Assembly (NCBI GenBank): GCA_029379215.1
Contig: JAQYWO010000017.1
Coordinates: forward strand, 1-55,153
DNA length: 55,153 nucleotides
Reading direction: 5' to 3'
DNA from: Rhizonema sp. PD37
Lineage (GTDB): Bacteria; Cyanobacteriota; Cyanobacteriia; Cyanobacteriales; Nostocaceae
The notes under the pieces are model-generated. The model was not told the origin of the DNA, ran no database searches, and worked only from the letters and a program-made list of their open reading frames with translations. Positions 35,905 through 45,393 of the stretch are shown piece after piece; within the stretch, counting starts at the first letter, position 1, and each line of letters opens with the position of its first letter. Both the position numbers and the translations under genes were made by a program.

Positions 35905-36141
35905 ATGAGTGTGAATACGGTGCCTTCTATAAACTTCTACTCTTTAGACATCATTCAAGAAGAAGCGCGTCAACTCGTTCAAAAAGGTGTGGTTAGCCGC
36001 CAGCAGCCAATCTACACCCTTTGTCAATACATTCCAGCAAGAGAATGGGTTTGTGTTGAATATGAATTAGAGAAGTGCGATTTTTTACTGCGCGATCGGA
36101 TTGCCGATCTTATTGGTCGAGAGCAATGGGATAATGACTAA
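35905..36141 (+). CDS. DUF4327 family protein
   Basis: 78-residue soluble protein of the cyanobacterium-specific DUF4327 family; function unknown. YSLDIIQEEARQLVQKG, then RQQPIYTLCQYIPAREWVCV and LLRDRIADLIGREQW match my memory of the family well. Monocistronic. It is followed by an 8-bp hairpin and then the structured RNA candidate. Confidence 0.85.
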   Translation: MSVNTVPSINFYSLDIIQEEARQLVQKGVVSRQQPIYTLCQYIPAREWVCVEYELEKCDFLLRDRIADLIGREQWDND

Positions 36142-36205
36142 TTAGTTTTTGAGCAAAGATTTTGGGTTAGGGGTTTGTCTAGGATGTATGAATGAAGAAT
36201 AAAAG

Positions 36206-36228
36206 TTTCTCACCCTAAGAGTGAGAAA
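36206..36228 (+). terminator. Hairpin downstream of the DUF4327 gene
   Basis: TTTCTCAC / GTGAGAAA with a 7-base loop, 65 bases after the stop codon. It is followed by TAATTTC rather than a solid T-run, so termination is plausible but not certain. Confidence 0.45.
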
Positions 36229-36610
36229 TAATTTCTGCTTGTAATTAGTAAGCCTCTAGCTCTCAACGGTTAGCAGTCAGCTATGAATGGAGTTGTGAAA
36301 AATTTCATACCTACTGTCTAACCCTTGTAAAATTTATGTTAATAGTTTGAAACTGTAGACAAATTGCAAAGAGCAGTAAGGTTCAGTTAAGATTTTTCCC
36401 GCGAACATTTGCTGCGGAACATCTGGGAAAATTACCTTAAGGAAGAGTTTATCAGAGAATATAGCTTTTTTTTGAGGGATATATCCCCGTACTTTATTTC
36501 CTAGAATTGACGGGAAAAGCATTGCTTGGGAGTATCTTCGCCAATAAATTGAACTGTATTGTACTTTAATCGATTCTTATCAATAAAAAATATCAAGCGC
36601 AATCTATCTG

Positions 36611-36616
36611 TATAAT
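36611..36616 (+). promoter_or_regulatory. Consensus -10 box upstream of the structured RNA candidate
   Basis: A perfect TATAAT at 36611-36616 would start transcription near 36623, about 34 bases before the closing helix of the RNA candidate. No good -35 hexamer is found at the right spacing. Confidence 0.45.
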
Positions 36617-36656
36617 CTCATGTTCGGTCAATGAGTTATAAATACAAGATAGGTTC

Positions 36657-36800
36657 GTAGTTGAGGACAGTACGTCCGAGGAGCCAGTGCGAATGACGGC
36701 TCTCCCTCCGTAGGATAAGAGCGTTGGTTTCCCAAGGGAAGAATCTGTCCGTGCGCTGTCTTCGCTCTCTAACTGTTAAGAGCGTAGACAGCGCAACTAC
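36657..36800 (+). ncRNA. Candidate stand-alone structured RNA gene
   Basis: The 144-base segment folds as a closed three-way junction. P1 pairs GTAGTT (36657-36662) with AACTAC (36795-36800). P2 pairs GGACAG (36665-36670) with CTGTCC (36745-36750) and encloses a hairpin in which TACG (36671-36674) pairs with CGTA (36709-36712) and GAGCC (36681-36685) with GGCTC (36698-36702). P3 pairs GCGCTGTC (36753-36760) with GACAGCGC (36787-36794), topped by CGCTCT/AGAGCG. Helix ends abut almost perfectly. A TATAAT box lies upstream, base composition is more GC-rich than the flanks, and no protein frame fits. No plus-strand gene follows, so a riboswitch is unlikely. It could be a 6S-like or other regulatory RNA; I do not recognise the family. 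The strand is inferred from the promoter. Confidence 0.5.
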
Positions 36801-36888
36801 AAACATTATTACAAGTGTTCAACCGCACATGATATAAGACCCGATGTGTAGCTATTTGCCTGAGCTTTTTCAACAGCAGTTACACTAG

Positions 36889-37242
36889 TTACTCCGCCTG
36901 TTCTAAAAATTGGTTGATATCTTCAACTAAGCGAGTCAGTTCGGCTTCTGTCGTCAAGCGGATATTCAGATCGCGGATGGTAAGTAAGACTTTAGCCGCA
37001 AACGGAGTCGGCCAGATATTGGGATTACAAAAAATTTCTAAAAAAACCTCGCCAGTGTAACGATATTCCATCGGTTTTTGGGGACTGGGTTTACCGCCAC
37101 TAGAAGAGGTTTTAGCAGCAACAGCTTTGAGACTCTGCATCAACAGATCGATTGCTGCCTTTAATTCTCGTGCAGCTTGGGGTGAAAAATTAAAAGAGAC
37201 AGAACCTTCTACTAAATTCAGCGTCAGATGACTTGAGGACAT
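36889..37242 (-). CDS. Conserved hypothetical cyanobacterial protein
   Basis: 117 residues, no signal peptide or membrane segment. Beta-rich N-terminus (LTLNLVEGSVSFNFSP), a helix (ARELKAAIDLLMQSLKAV), a Ser/Gly/Pro/Lys linker (about 46-56), then a second alpha/beta part ending LVEDINQFLEQAE. I recognise no domain. It looks like a real gene from its composition and clean ATG start (37242). It is convergent with the RNA candidate. Confidence 0.65.
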   Translation of the reverse strand: MSSSHLTLNLVEGSVSFNFSPQAARELKAAIDLLMQSLKAVAAKTSSSGGKPSPQKPMEYRYTGEVFLEIFCNPNIWPTPFAAKVLLTIRDLNIRLTTEAELTRLVEDINQFLEQAE

Positions 37243-37662
37243 AAGCTACCTATCAGTACTGGGAGCGATCTTTCATATTAGAGGCGTTCTTACCGTAGGA
37301 AGTGGATTCACCATTAGGACAGTTCATCACTTAATTATGTAACGCCGCAAAATGTAGATTGCTCTTAAAAATAACACTATGTTGCTGCATCATTCACTTT
37401 AATATTAAGATTTTCGTGCTTACTTAAGTAGAGGAACGGCAACGGTATTGGTAAATTGTTTATGCATCCGGCACTGCTGATTTTTTCAGTGAATTTGTTG
37501 GAGGCGATCGCGAGATCCTTTTACAAGTGTAGCACGCTGATACTTAGGTGTTTTGAGAAAAATTTTGAAAATATTGCTGGCAATCTACAAAAGACTTGGT
37601 AAAATTATTACCCTTGACAAAGGTAACATTATATTAAGGAGCGCTCTGGCGTCGTACATTGG
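37243..37662. other. Divergent region upstream of the S9 peptidase
   Basis: 420 bases between two divergent genes. No gene seen. The interval contains a GCGATCGC octamer near 37505 and the GGTAA/TTACC half-site cluster at 37598-37626 that overlaps a TTGACA. Confidence 0.45.
37598..37626 (+). promoter_or_regulatory. Possible operator: three GGTAA half-sites around TTGACA
   Basis: GGTAA (37598-37602), TTACC (37608-37612) and GGTAA (37622-37626) form two overlapping inverted repeats. A perfect TTGACA lies at 37614-37619, inside the second. A regulator binding here would block the -35 region of the peptidase gene. No good -10 is found at 16-18 bases, which weakens the promoter call. Confidence 0.3.
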
Positions 37663-39597
37663 ATGATGAAACCGCAAGTGGCACGTTACGGGTTTTGGCG
37701 ATCGCCCATCACAAGTGATTTGATAACCTCTCAAGGTATCGGATTGGGACAGATTGTTCTAGATGGTGAAGATATTTACTGGAGTGAGTCTCGACCTTCG
37801 GAAAAAGGTAGGACTGTGGTGATGCGACGCAGTGTTGATGGTTCTCCTCAAGAGATGACATCGACTGAGTTTAACGTGCGTACCCGAGTCCATGAGTACG
37901 GTGGTGGTTCTTTCCTCGTCGCCGATGGCAGTGTTTACTTTTCTAACTTTGCTGATCGACGCCTCTACCGTCAAGAGAGTGGTAAAGAAGCACAACCTGT
38001 CACACCTGTTGCATCTATGCAATATGCCGACGGTGTGTTTGACTGCCAACGGCAGCGAATTATTTGTGTATGTGAAGATAGCACGGTTGCTGATCACGAA
38101 CCAATCAACACTCTAGTGAGCATTGGACTGGAGGGGGATGGAAATCCTGTGGTGCTGGTAAAAGGAAACGACTTTTATGCCTCGCCGCGCCTCAGTCAAG
38201 ATGGCGATCGCATAGCTTGGCTGACTTGGAACCATCCAAATATGCCATGGGATGGTACAGAATTGTGGGTAGGAAAATTGAACGCAGATGGTTCTGTGTC
38301 CCACAGCCAACGAGTTGCCGGTGGTGCAGATGAATCAATATTCCAACCACAATGGTCGCTGGATGGCGACTTATACTTTATTTCCGACCGGACTGGCTGG
38401 TGGAATCTCTATCGCTGGAGAGATGAAAATATAGAAACGCTGACTCAGCTACAAGCGGAGTTTGGTGAAGCTCAGTGGATCTTGGGAACGTCCACTTATG
38501 CTTTCGAGTCAACTCACAGGATTATTTGCTCTTATACTCAGCAAGGCGCTTGGCACTTAGCCAGTCTTGATACCCTCACTCTTCAACTGCAAAAATTGGA
38601 AGTGCCCTACACGGAGATTGATTGTGTCCAAGCCTCAAGAGGAAAAGTCGTGTTTCTTGGTTCTTCTGCAACCCAATCAAAAGCTATTATCCAAATGGAC
38701 CTGGAGACAAAAACACTTGAGGTGCTATGCCGCTCAACTAATCTAACAATTGATACGGGATATATTTCAGTACCTCAGGCAATTGAGTTCCCGACGTCTG
38801 ACGGACAAACAGCATATGCCCTTTATTATCCACCGCAAAACTGTGACTACACTGCTCCCAAGAGCGAGAAACCTCCCTTACTAGTCAAAAGCCACGGTGG
38901 GCCAACGGCAGCAGCTTCCAGTAGCCTCAACTATAGAATTCAGTACTGGACAAGTCGGGGAATAGCAGTTGTTGATGTAAATTACGGTGGTAGCACTGGA
39001 TATGGGCGCGACTACCGACAGCGACTGGACGGGCAGTGGGGAATTGTCGATGTTGATGATTGCGTGTTTTGTGCGCGTTATTTGGTAGAAAAAGGAGAGG
39101 TAGATGGCGATCGCCTGGCAATTTCCGGAGGTAGTGCAGGTGGATATACCACACTCTGTGCCTTGACGATGCGCGACACATTCAAAGCGGGAGCTAGCTA
39201 TTACGGCGTGAGTGACTTGGAAGCTTTAGCGGGGGATACGCACAAATTCGAGTCACGGTACTTGGATCGTTTAGTAGGTCCTTACCCAGAGCAGCGAAAG
39301 CTTTATCAAGAGCGATCGCCGATTCACTTCACAGACCATCTTACCTGTCCTGTGATCTTCTTTCAAGGACTGGAAGATAAAGTTGTCCCGCCCAATCAAA
39401 CTGAAGCAATGGTCGAGATCTTGCGGAGTAAAGGTTTGCCTGTAGCTTATGTTGCCTTTGAAGGTGAGCAGCATGGTTTCCGAAACGCCGAAAACATCAA
39501 ACGCGCTTTGGATGCGGAACTGTATTTCTACTCACGAATTTTTGACTTTGAACTTGCAGAACAAGTCGAACCCGTGGAAATTGAAAATCTTTGCTGA
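37663..39597 (+). CDS. S9 family peptidase (prolyl oligopeptidase / acylaminoacyl-peptidase type)
   Basis: 644 residues. The N-terminal ~350 residues form a WD-like beta-propeller (repeated aromatic/Asp segments such as [16 protein letters not shown]). The C-terminal alpha/beta hydrolase has the nucleophile Ser in [13 protein letters not shown], the acid Asp in [13 protein letters not shown] and the His in EGEQHGF. The segment [21 protein letters not shown] is typical of S9C enzymes. No signal peptide, so a cytosolic oligopeptidase removing dipeptides or acylated residues is likely. Two consecutive ATGs (37663 and 37666) can start it. An AAGGAG lies 22 bases upstream, too far to be ideal. Confidence 0.88.
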   Translation: MMKPQVARYGFWRSPITSDLITSQGIGLGQIVLDGEDIYWSESRPSEKGRTVVMRRSVDGSPQEMTSTEFNVRTRVHEYGGGSFLVADGSVYFSNFADRRLYRQESGKEAQPVTPVASMQYADGVFDCQRQRIICVCEDSTVADHEPINTLVSIGLEGDGNPVVLVKGNDFYASPRLSQDGDRIAWLTWNHPNMPWDGTELWVGKLNADGSVSHSQRVAGGADESIFQPQWSLDGDLYFISDRTGWWNLYRWRDENIETLTQLQAEFGEAQWILGTSTYAFESTHRIICSYTQQGAWHLASLDTLTLQLQKLEVPYTEIDCVQASRGKVVFLGSSATQSKAIIQMDLETKTLEVLCRSTNLTIDTGYISVPQAIEFPTSDGQTAYALYYPPQNCDYTAPKSEKPPLLVKSHGGPTAAASSSLNYRIQYWTSRGIAVVDVNYGGSTGYGRDYRQRLDGQWGIVDVDDCVFCARYLVEKGEVDGDRLAISGGSAGGYTTLCALTMRDTFKAGASYYGVSDLEALAGDTHKFESRYLDRLVGPYPEQRKLYQERSPIHFTDHLTCPVIFFQGLEDKVVPPNQTEAMVEILRSKGLPVAYVAFEGEQHGFRNAENIKRALDAELYFYSRIFDFELAEQVEPVEIENLC

Positions 39598-39842
39598 CTA
39601 ATTTGTGCCATCAAAGACAAATGAGCCTGCCGTGCGACTATCATTAAGTCTGATGAGGTTGCTCATGTTTAAATAAAAACTAAGGTGTTGCATCTGCAAT
39701 AGACATCCTGTCATTGATTGTTATAACTTGCCTTGTGTTGTATAATTTTAAACTAAGATATGTTTTTTAGAACCCGTGGCATCTTCAACTGAGTCTCTTG
39801 AAAAGGCTTTAGACATAATTTTCTTTTTTAGCATGAAACTTT

Positions 39843-41208
39843 TTGACATTTGTGTCACCTATTTGGCAACGTAGATGGGAGAAGTTCAAATTATTTTCCC
39901 GAACCGAAGTGGACGTTGCTGAATTAGTCACAGTTGTCATTATTCTCCTGCTCGTTGCCACCGTTGTAGCTCTGCTTTGCCGTCGGTTGCGAGTTCCTTA
40001 TGTCACAGGATTGGTGTTAGCGGGCTTAGCAATCACTGAACTCTTGCCACGGCGTATTGGTTTGAATGATTCTCTAATTCTGAATATTTTTCTGCCGATT
40101 CTGGTGTTTGAGGCAGCTATCAATACTGATATGAGCCGCCTCCGCAGCACGATTAAACCAATAGTCTTACTAGCTGGTCCTGGAGTATTGATTTCCTCTG
40201 GTGTGACAGCTGTGTTGCTAAAATGGGGACTGGGGCTAACTTGGATTCCGGCACTTTTGGTTGGAGTAATTTTAGCAATTACCGATACCGTTTCCGTGAT
40301 TGCTGTGTTCAAGGAGGTGCCAGTTCCTTCTCGTCTTGCCTCAATTATTGAGGGAGAAAGCTTATTTAACGATGGTGTGGCACTGGTTTTATTTAGCCTG
40401 ATTTTGAAAGTTAATGCCGCAGGCTCAATCACAGTTCTAGAAGGATTACAAGAACTGTTTGTGGTGATTGTTGGTGGAACCGTTCTCGGAATTACTTTGG
40501 GCTATTTAAGTACAGGTTTATTTGTCCGCTCTGATGAGCCACTCAGTAGTATTTTGCTAACCGTTCGCTTACCAAGTAGGACGCTTACTTTGTGTCTATC
40601 TGCTATCAGCTATGATAGGCTGGTTTGACCGCCCAATTCCTTGGCGCTGGCAGCACGTCTTATTTCTTGGCAATATCAAAGGCTCTCTTTCTATGGCACT
40701 GGCGCTCAGCTTACCTAATGCTCTCGCCGGGCGAGAGCAACTGATTGCCATCGTATTTGGCTCAGTGTTGCTGTCTTTAGTCGGGCAGGCGGTGAGTTTG
40801 CCTTGGCTGGTGAAACGGTTACACATATCTGACTCGGTTGCAGCTCGTCAACCAGTTGAGGAACTGCAAGCTCAGTTAATCACGGGTAAGGCAGCACAAG
40901 ATGAATTAGATAGCCTGTTGAAGTCAGGGATATTACCAAAAGCTGTTTATGAAGAGATGCGCTCAGCATATCAGGTGCGCGTAGCTAGTGCAGAAAAGGC
41001 ACTACGGGAACTCTATAATCGCCGCTTGGATCAGTTTGATGTCAAAAGTGGTGAATACAAGAAACTCGATGCGATTCGTCGCCGTTTACTACAGGCTGAA
41101 AAGGCGGCACTAAACGAGGCAATACGCAAGCGAATTCTCTCAGAAGAAATTGTGCGAGAGCGGCTAAAAATAATTGATGAGCAATTGGTGAGACTAGATG
41201 ATGATTAA
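39843..41208 (+). pseudogene. CPA1-type Na+/H+ antiporter with internal deletion and frameshift
   Basis: The N-terminal frame (39843 to about 40566) encodes helices typical of CPA1 antiporters, including ITDTVSVIAVFKEV (the TD ion-binding pair) and IIEGESLFNDGVALVLF. It stops matching after LSSILLTV. The second frame, shifted by one, resumes with AYQVGRLLCVYLLSA at about 40567 and continues through WFDRPIPWRWQHVLFLGNIKG and SMALALSLP into a coiled C-terminal tail to 41208. From memory of the family, roughly 80 residues with two or three membrane helices are missing, and the deletion is not a multiple of 3. The start (TTG 39843) is uncertain. Neither half is likely to transport ions. Confidence 0.82.
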
Positions 41209-41777
41209 GATCCCTGCTTTGAAGTTGAGGGCTTGTCGTTATTTTGACTTTTAATAACCCTACCAGGGCTGATCAAGGAAATTCCTTGTTGAAAGTCAGT
41301 ACCAATCATAACTGCTTCAACCACAGGCTCAAAAACTTTTGTTTGTGCTACCCACTCGACAAGAAATTTAGCCCCTGAACCTCCGCCTTGCTCATCTCTA
41401 TCTACTACAAAATCTGTAGAAGCTAGGCCCGCAATTTCAATGGGGCGCTCTAAATATTGTTTAAGTAATTTACCATTGGAGTCATAGTAACGCACTGAAG
41501 TAATGACGATAGGTTTGGTCAAATCAGTGTTACGTATACTCAGAGTAGCCGCTAAATGGAAAATTCTTTTATCATCTCCGTGATAGATGTAGGAGTATAT
41601 AGGGACATAAATAGTTTGACCAATCACTGTCTGGAAATTTTGATCCAAAGTTACCACCTTTTGAGATGGATTTACCTGCCTAGTGTCAGCTTGTGGCTGC
41701 GGTTGAATCTTTGAGGATGTGCAAGATGTCAGTACAGTAACAGCGATCGCTGAATAAAATAGTAGATATAGCTTCAT
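41205..41777 (-). CDS. DUF3124 lipoprotein
   Basis: 190 residues. The N-terminal lipoprotein signal ends in the lipobox LTSC (Cys19), so it is probably lipid-anchored in the envelope. The folded part (about 40-170) matches DUF3124: GQTIYVPIYSYIYHGDDKRIFHLAATLSIRNTD-type strands, then YYDSNGKLLKQYLERPIEI and a terminal GTDFQQGISLISPGR. Function unknown. Its stop overlaps the stop of the convergent antiporter pseudogene by four bases. ATG 41777. Confidence 0.85.
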   Translation of the reverse strand: MKLYLLFYSAIAVTVLTSCTSSKIQPQPQADTRQVNPSQKVVTLDQNFQTVIGQTIYVPIYSYIYHGDDKRIFHLAATLSIRNTDLTKPIVITSVRYYDSNGKLLKQYLERPIEIAGLASTDFVVDRDEQGGGSGAKFLVEWVAQTKVFEPVVEAVMIGTDFQQGISLISPGRVIKSQNNDKPSTSKQGS

Positions 41778-41914
41778 TAAAATTCATCATTTCAGTAGAC
41801 ACAACCCATAAAACCTATTACATGTAAAAAAATTAGGACTTACGCACACTCTACGAATGGCTTTTGATTGACTTCATTCTCAACAAGCCATAATTTTTGC
41901 TCTCCAGCAATTAC

Positions 41915-42552
41915 CTATTTTGATTGAAGTTCTACTGTATTAAAAGCCATTTGCCAGAAGTCATGTTCTAATTTTGTTATTCTTAAAAAAGATTCTTCAG
42001 CTTGTTTTTGAATATCAGCCTCTGCCGTTTCTAAAACCTCATCAGCTTGCTGTTCTAAACGTTTTACACATTTTGTAAAAACAGGGTTTCCCCATTTTCT
42101 GCAAATTCATTGTAAGGTGCGGGCATCTTACCTGGGAGTTGCCAACCTTGATTATAGGAGAATTCAATAGCCCATAATGCAGTTGCTTGCACAGCATAAG
42201 GCTTGTCTGTAAGACTGTGCATGTATTCACAGTATTCTATACAGGTTGGTTGTTTCTTTATATTAAAATTTAGTTGTCGCTCACTAGCTTTTTGTTGAAA
42301 CCAATTGAGTTCGTCTTTAAGAGCTGTCAATCCCCCAAGTATCGCATCAAAATGTTGTGGAGGTGCGCTAGCTAATACTCTCCCAACCATTCGCGTAAAT
42401 TCTAAAACAAATAGATAATCTTGCATCAACCATGTATTAAATTGTTGAAGTTGAATTGTTCCTAATTGACACTCTTTAAGGAAAGGATGCACAGTTGCTT
42501 CAAGCCAAGATTGAGCGTATTTTTGTAAGAGGAGTTTGCAGGTTATAGTCAT
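41915..42552 (-). pseudogene. TenA-like (thiaminase II / haem-oxygenase fold) gene with a 1-base frameshift
   Basis: From ATG 42552 the frame encodes a TenA-like protein: QDYLFVLEFTRMVGRVLASAP, YCEYMHSL and AIEFSYNQGWQLPG. It goes off frame after PYNEFAEN near 42092 and stops at 42064. Shifting by one base there restores WGNPVFTK and a helical tail VKRLEQQADEVLE... ending at a TAG at 41915-41917. The break lies at AATGGGG, where AATTGGGG would keep the frame, so one T seems to be lost. Full length would be about 212 residues. TenA proteins hydrolyse thiamine-degradation products; some cyanobacterial members are of unknown role. A sequencing error at this G-run is possible. Confidence 0.78.
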
Positions 42553-42722
42553 TTTTATATTTCCTTTAATTCCTACACAGTATTATAATTGCTCACGGTA
42601 AAAAGTATGACTTGTTGAGAATAAAGTGAATCAAAAGCCCAAGTCTTGTTTATGTGGAGTGTAAACTTTTACGTCAGTCCTAAAATACTTTCGGATCACT
42701 CATCCAATACGGCTCTTGTAAT

Positions 42723-43028
42723 TCATGAAGTGCATCCTTCAATAAAATCAATGACTTGATGTAATGACCCTGGTTTAGTTACAATCAGCACAGTTGAATC
42801 AGCTTCTAGTACCGTACTGCCGTCAGGAATCATTAAATCCTCGTGGCGATGGGGTTGATAGCCAATAATCAGAGAGCCTTTGGGAAACCGGGAATCTTGA
42901 GCAATTTCAGCCACTGTACGATTAACAACATAGCAATTGTTTGGAATCAAAAGTTTCAGAACCTCTATTTGCCCATGTTCCAAATGCATTATCGATTGTA
43001 CTTGAGGATACTCAATGGCATTCACCAT
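42723..43028 (-). pseudogene. Orphan TrkA-C (RCK_C) domain, probable gene remnant
   Basis: 101 residues matching the C-terminal half of TrkA/RCK potassium-channel regulators: an EYPQVQSIMHLEHGQIEVLK segment as found between the NAD-binding and ligand-binding parts, then TVAEIAQDSRFPKGSLIIGY and DGSTVLEADSTVLIVTKPG. The N-terminal NAD-binding domain is absent; upstream codons stay family-like for only about 15 residues (ELAVST) before a TAG. I judge it a 3' fragment of a lost trkA-like or TrkA-C-bearing antiporter gene. It could still be expressed from ATG 43028. Confidence 0.65.
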
Positions 43029-43067
43029 TGTGGAAACAGCTAGTTCAAAAGTGTAGAACTTGGGGTG

Positions 43068-43427
43068 CTAATAAACAGTTTTGTCCTCCATTCTCCAAGC
43101 GGGATCGACTATGCAAATGAATATCAGTGGTTGATCGCCACAATTGCGAATAAATCGCTTGGTATCAGGTGGAATGTACACCGCATCTCCTGGTTCTACC
43201 AGCTGGAGTTCACCATCTACATGCATTTCTCCGTTACCAGTGAGCATATAGTAAACTTCAGAAGTTTTCAGGGAGTGAGGAGTAGATGTATGTCCAATTG
43301 GCACTATTGCATGAGCCAGACTATACCGTAATTTCAGTGGTTGCTTCTCAGGATGCAACTGTTCTCGAAAGATGGTGCCATCTTCGGCGATGAATTCTTC
43401 ACACGCACTAAGTTTTTGAACAAGCAT
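43068..43427 (-). CDS. Small cupin-domain protein
   Basis: 119-residue single cupin. The two motifs are partly preserved: HTSTPHSLKTSEVYYMLTGNGEMHVDGE (metal ligands His, His, Glu) and PGDAVYIPPDTKRFIRN, where the usual final His of motif 2 is replaced, so metal binding may be altered. Likely cytoplasmic; role unknown, possibly an epimerase-like or ligand-binding protein. ATG 43427 is chosen as the family-like start; an upstream in-frame start at 43454 adds nine cysteine-containing residues of doubtful value. Confidence 0.75.
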   Translation of the reverse strand: MLVQKLSACEEFIAEDGTIFREQLHPEKQPLKLRYSLAHAIVPIGHTSTPHSLKTSEVYYMLTGNGEMHVDGELQLVEPGDAVYIPPDTKRFIRNCGDQPLIFICIVDPAWRMEDKTVY

Positions 43428-43630
43428 TTTACACAAGCAGTCTAAATAATACAATCTTATAGTGGATCAGTACATTGGAGAACAAAAAGTGGTGAGGTTG
43501 ATAGTTAAAGAATTTTTCATCTATTTGAATGCAAGATGCGATCGCTTAGTCCCCACCTAAAAATCTTAAAAAGATATTTGCATTTTGGGTGGGGTTGCAT
43601 TCAACTATAATCCACGCCACGGTCAACGCT

Positions 43631-45286
43631 CTATTGTTGCACCAGCTTCAACAGAATCTCAGGGCTGTCCATTTTGCCCATCACCACCTCAATAAAGACA
43701 AGTTTGTCTCGATTTTGTTCAGCTTGTTGTAGTGCCGATTCTAACTCTGACTCGGTACTCACTTTAATGCCCCAGCCATTATGAGCAAACACTTCATGAA
43801 GCTTGTGATAACTCCACGGTTGAATATCGTTGTATGGTTGAGTGGCACCGTGGATATCACGTTCTATCGTGTATCCATCGTTGTTAATGAGAAAAATAAT
43901 TGGCTTAAGGTTGTAGCGTAACATTGTTGAGAGTTCTTGTGCCGTCATTTGGAACGAGCCGTCACCAACCAGTAGGATCGTTCGTCGTTGCGGAGGAGCG
44001 ATCGCACAACCAAGCGCTGCTCCTACTGAGTAGCCAATTGAACCCCAAAGTACTTGTCCAATAAAGGTTGTTCCCTTTGGTAAAGGAATAGTCGCACTCC
44101 CAAATAAAGAAATTCCAGTCTCGGCAACAATGATATCTTTTTCAGTCAGGAAATCAGCCAATCTATACCAAAAACGCTTCTGTGTAATCGCCCCTGTTGA
44201 GTTGGGTTGAAAGGGAGTGGTGAAACCAACATCTAAATTCTCCATCTTCGGCTTTAAGTCCAATGTTTTGGCATCACGGGGAAGCAACCGTTTGCTTAAC
44301 GCCAAAAGAAAATCGTGCATCGCCACATTGTTGTACAAAGCACTCTTGATTTTGAGATACTGCCCATGTACTTCAATTGTTCTACTGGGATCGAGTTTGG
44401 CAGAAAACTTTCCTGTGTTAAAATCGCTCATTATGACACCGATACTCAACACACAATCTGCGTCTTCGATGCGTCTTCTTACATAGTCCTCACCAATAGC
44501 ACCGTTATAGATACCGATGAATTGGGGGTGAGTTTCCTCAAGTAGCCCTTTGCCCATAGTCAGAGTGGCATAAGGGTATCCAGTGGTGGCTAGAAGCGAT
44601 CGCAATTCCTCTTGCAGGTGATAGCGATCCACACCCACGTCAGCAAGAATCACTGGTTTCTCAGCATTATCCAGTAGACTTACACTGGCATCAACTGCAA
44701 GAGCCAAAGTAGCCGGATCGCTCTTAAACACAGGTAATATAAATGGATCTGACGGTGCAGCCACAACAGTAGAAGCAACATCCATAGGTAGGGAGATGTA
44801 AACAGGTAACTTTTCGAGAAGGCACACACCTAAAACTCTGTCGATTTCTGCTGTTGCATTCTCGGAAGTCAAATAAGCTTGCGCCGATGTTACCTTTTCA
44901 TACATCTGGGCAAACAAGGAGAAATCGCCAGTGCCAAGTGTATGGTGAACAAGTGCGCCGGAAGATTGGATTTTAGTAGAAGGAGAGCCAGTAATTGCCA
45001 CAACAGGGACGTGTTCAGCGTAAGAGCCAGCAATCCCATTAATGGCACTGAGTTCACCAACACCGAATGTAGTAATTAATGCTGCAATACCGTTGATTCT
45101 ACCATAGCCATCGGCAGCGTAGGCAGCGTTGAGTTCATTGCAGGTTGTGACTAATTCAACGCCTTCCTGATTGACAATATGGTCGAGAAATTCCATATTG
45201 TAGTCTCCAGGGACACCAAAAATATGCTGGATGCCAATCTGTTTCAGACGAAGCACCAGATAATCGCCTATAGTCAAGTTTGTCAT
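43631..45286 (-). CDS. Thiamine-diphosphate 2-keto-acid decarboxylase (pyruvate/indolepyruvate decarboxylase family)
   Basis: 551 residues. Domain order is ThDP-PYR (1-180), middle domain (190-320), ThDP-PP (360-545). The catalytic glutamate is Glu51 in TTCNELNAAYAADG, and the adjacent His114-His115 pair (ALVHHTLG) is diagnostic for pyruvate, phenylpyruvate and indolepyruvate decarboxylases as opposed to acetolactate synthases. The ThDP motif is GDGSFQMT followed by NNDGYTIER. Such an enzyme makes aldehydes and CO2 from 2-keto acids: acetaldehyde in fermentation, or indole-3-acetaldehyde on an auxin route. The substrate cannot be read from sequence here. ATG 45286. No alcohol dehydrogenase gene is adjacent. 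Confidence 0.9.
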   Translation of the reverse strand: MTNLTIGDYLVLRLKQIGIQHIFGVPGDYNMEFLDHIVNQEGVELVTTCNELNAAYAADGYGRINGIAALITTFGVGELSAINGIAGSYAEHVPVVAITGSPSTKIQSSGALVHHTLGTGDFSLFAQMYEKVTSAQAYLTSENATAEIDRVLGVCLLEKLPVYISLPMDVASTVVAAPSDPFILPVFKSDPATLALAVDASVSLLDNAEKPVILADVGVDRYHLQEELRSLLATTGYPYATLTMGKGLLEETHPQFIGIYNGAIGEDYVRRRIEDADCVLSIGVIMSDFNTGKFSAKLDPSRTIEVHGQYLKIKSALYNNVAMHDFLLALSKRLLPRDAKTLDLKPKMENLDVGFTTPFQPNSTGAITQKRFWYRLADFLTEKDIIVAETGISLFGSATIPLPKGTTFIGQVLWGSIGYSVGAALGCAIAPPQRRTILLVGDGSFQMTAQELSTMLRYNLKPIIFLINNDGYTIERDIHGATQPYNDIQPWSYHKLHEVFAHNGWGIKVSTESELESALQQAEQNRDKLVFIEVVMGKMDSPEILLKLVQQ

Positions 45287-45393
45287 TGTTTTATTTACCT
45301 TTTATTAATCTAGAATACAAAGCAAACATGGCTATTGTATGTCTGTAAAATCTCGTTAAGTGATTATCCGGACTTGATATGAGTGTGGAGAAT

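Noticed and set aside
36657..36800. Riboswitch or leader RNA
   Set aside because: No plus-strand gene begins within several hundred bases; the next gene (36889-37242) is on the other strand and convergent.
39843..41208. Programmed frameshift as explanation for the split antiporter
   Set aside because: About 80 residues expected between the halves are absent, so frameshifting could not rebuild a normal protein, and no slippery heptamer is evident.
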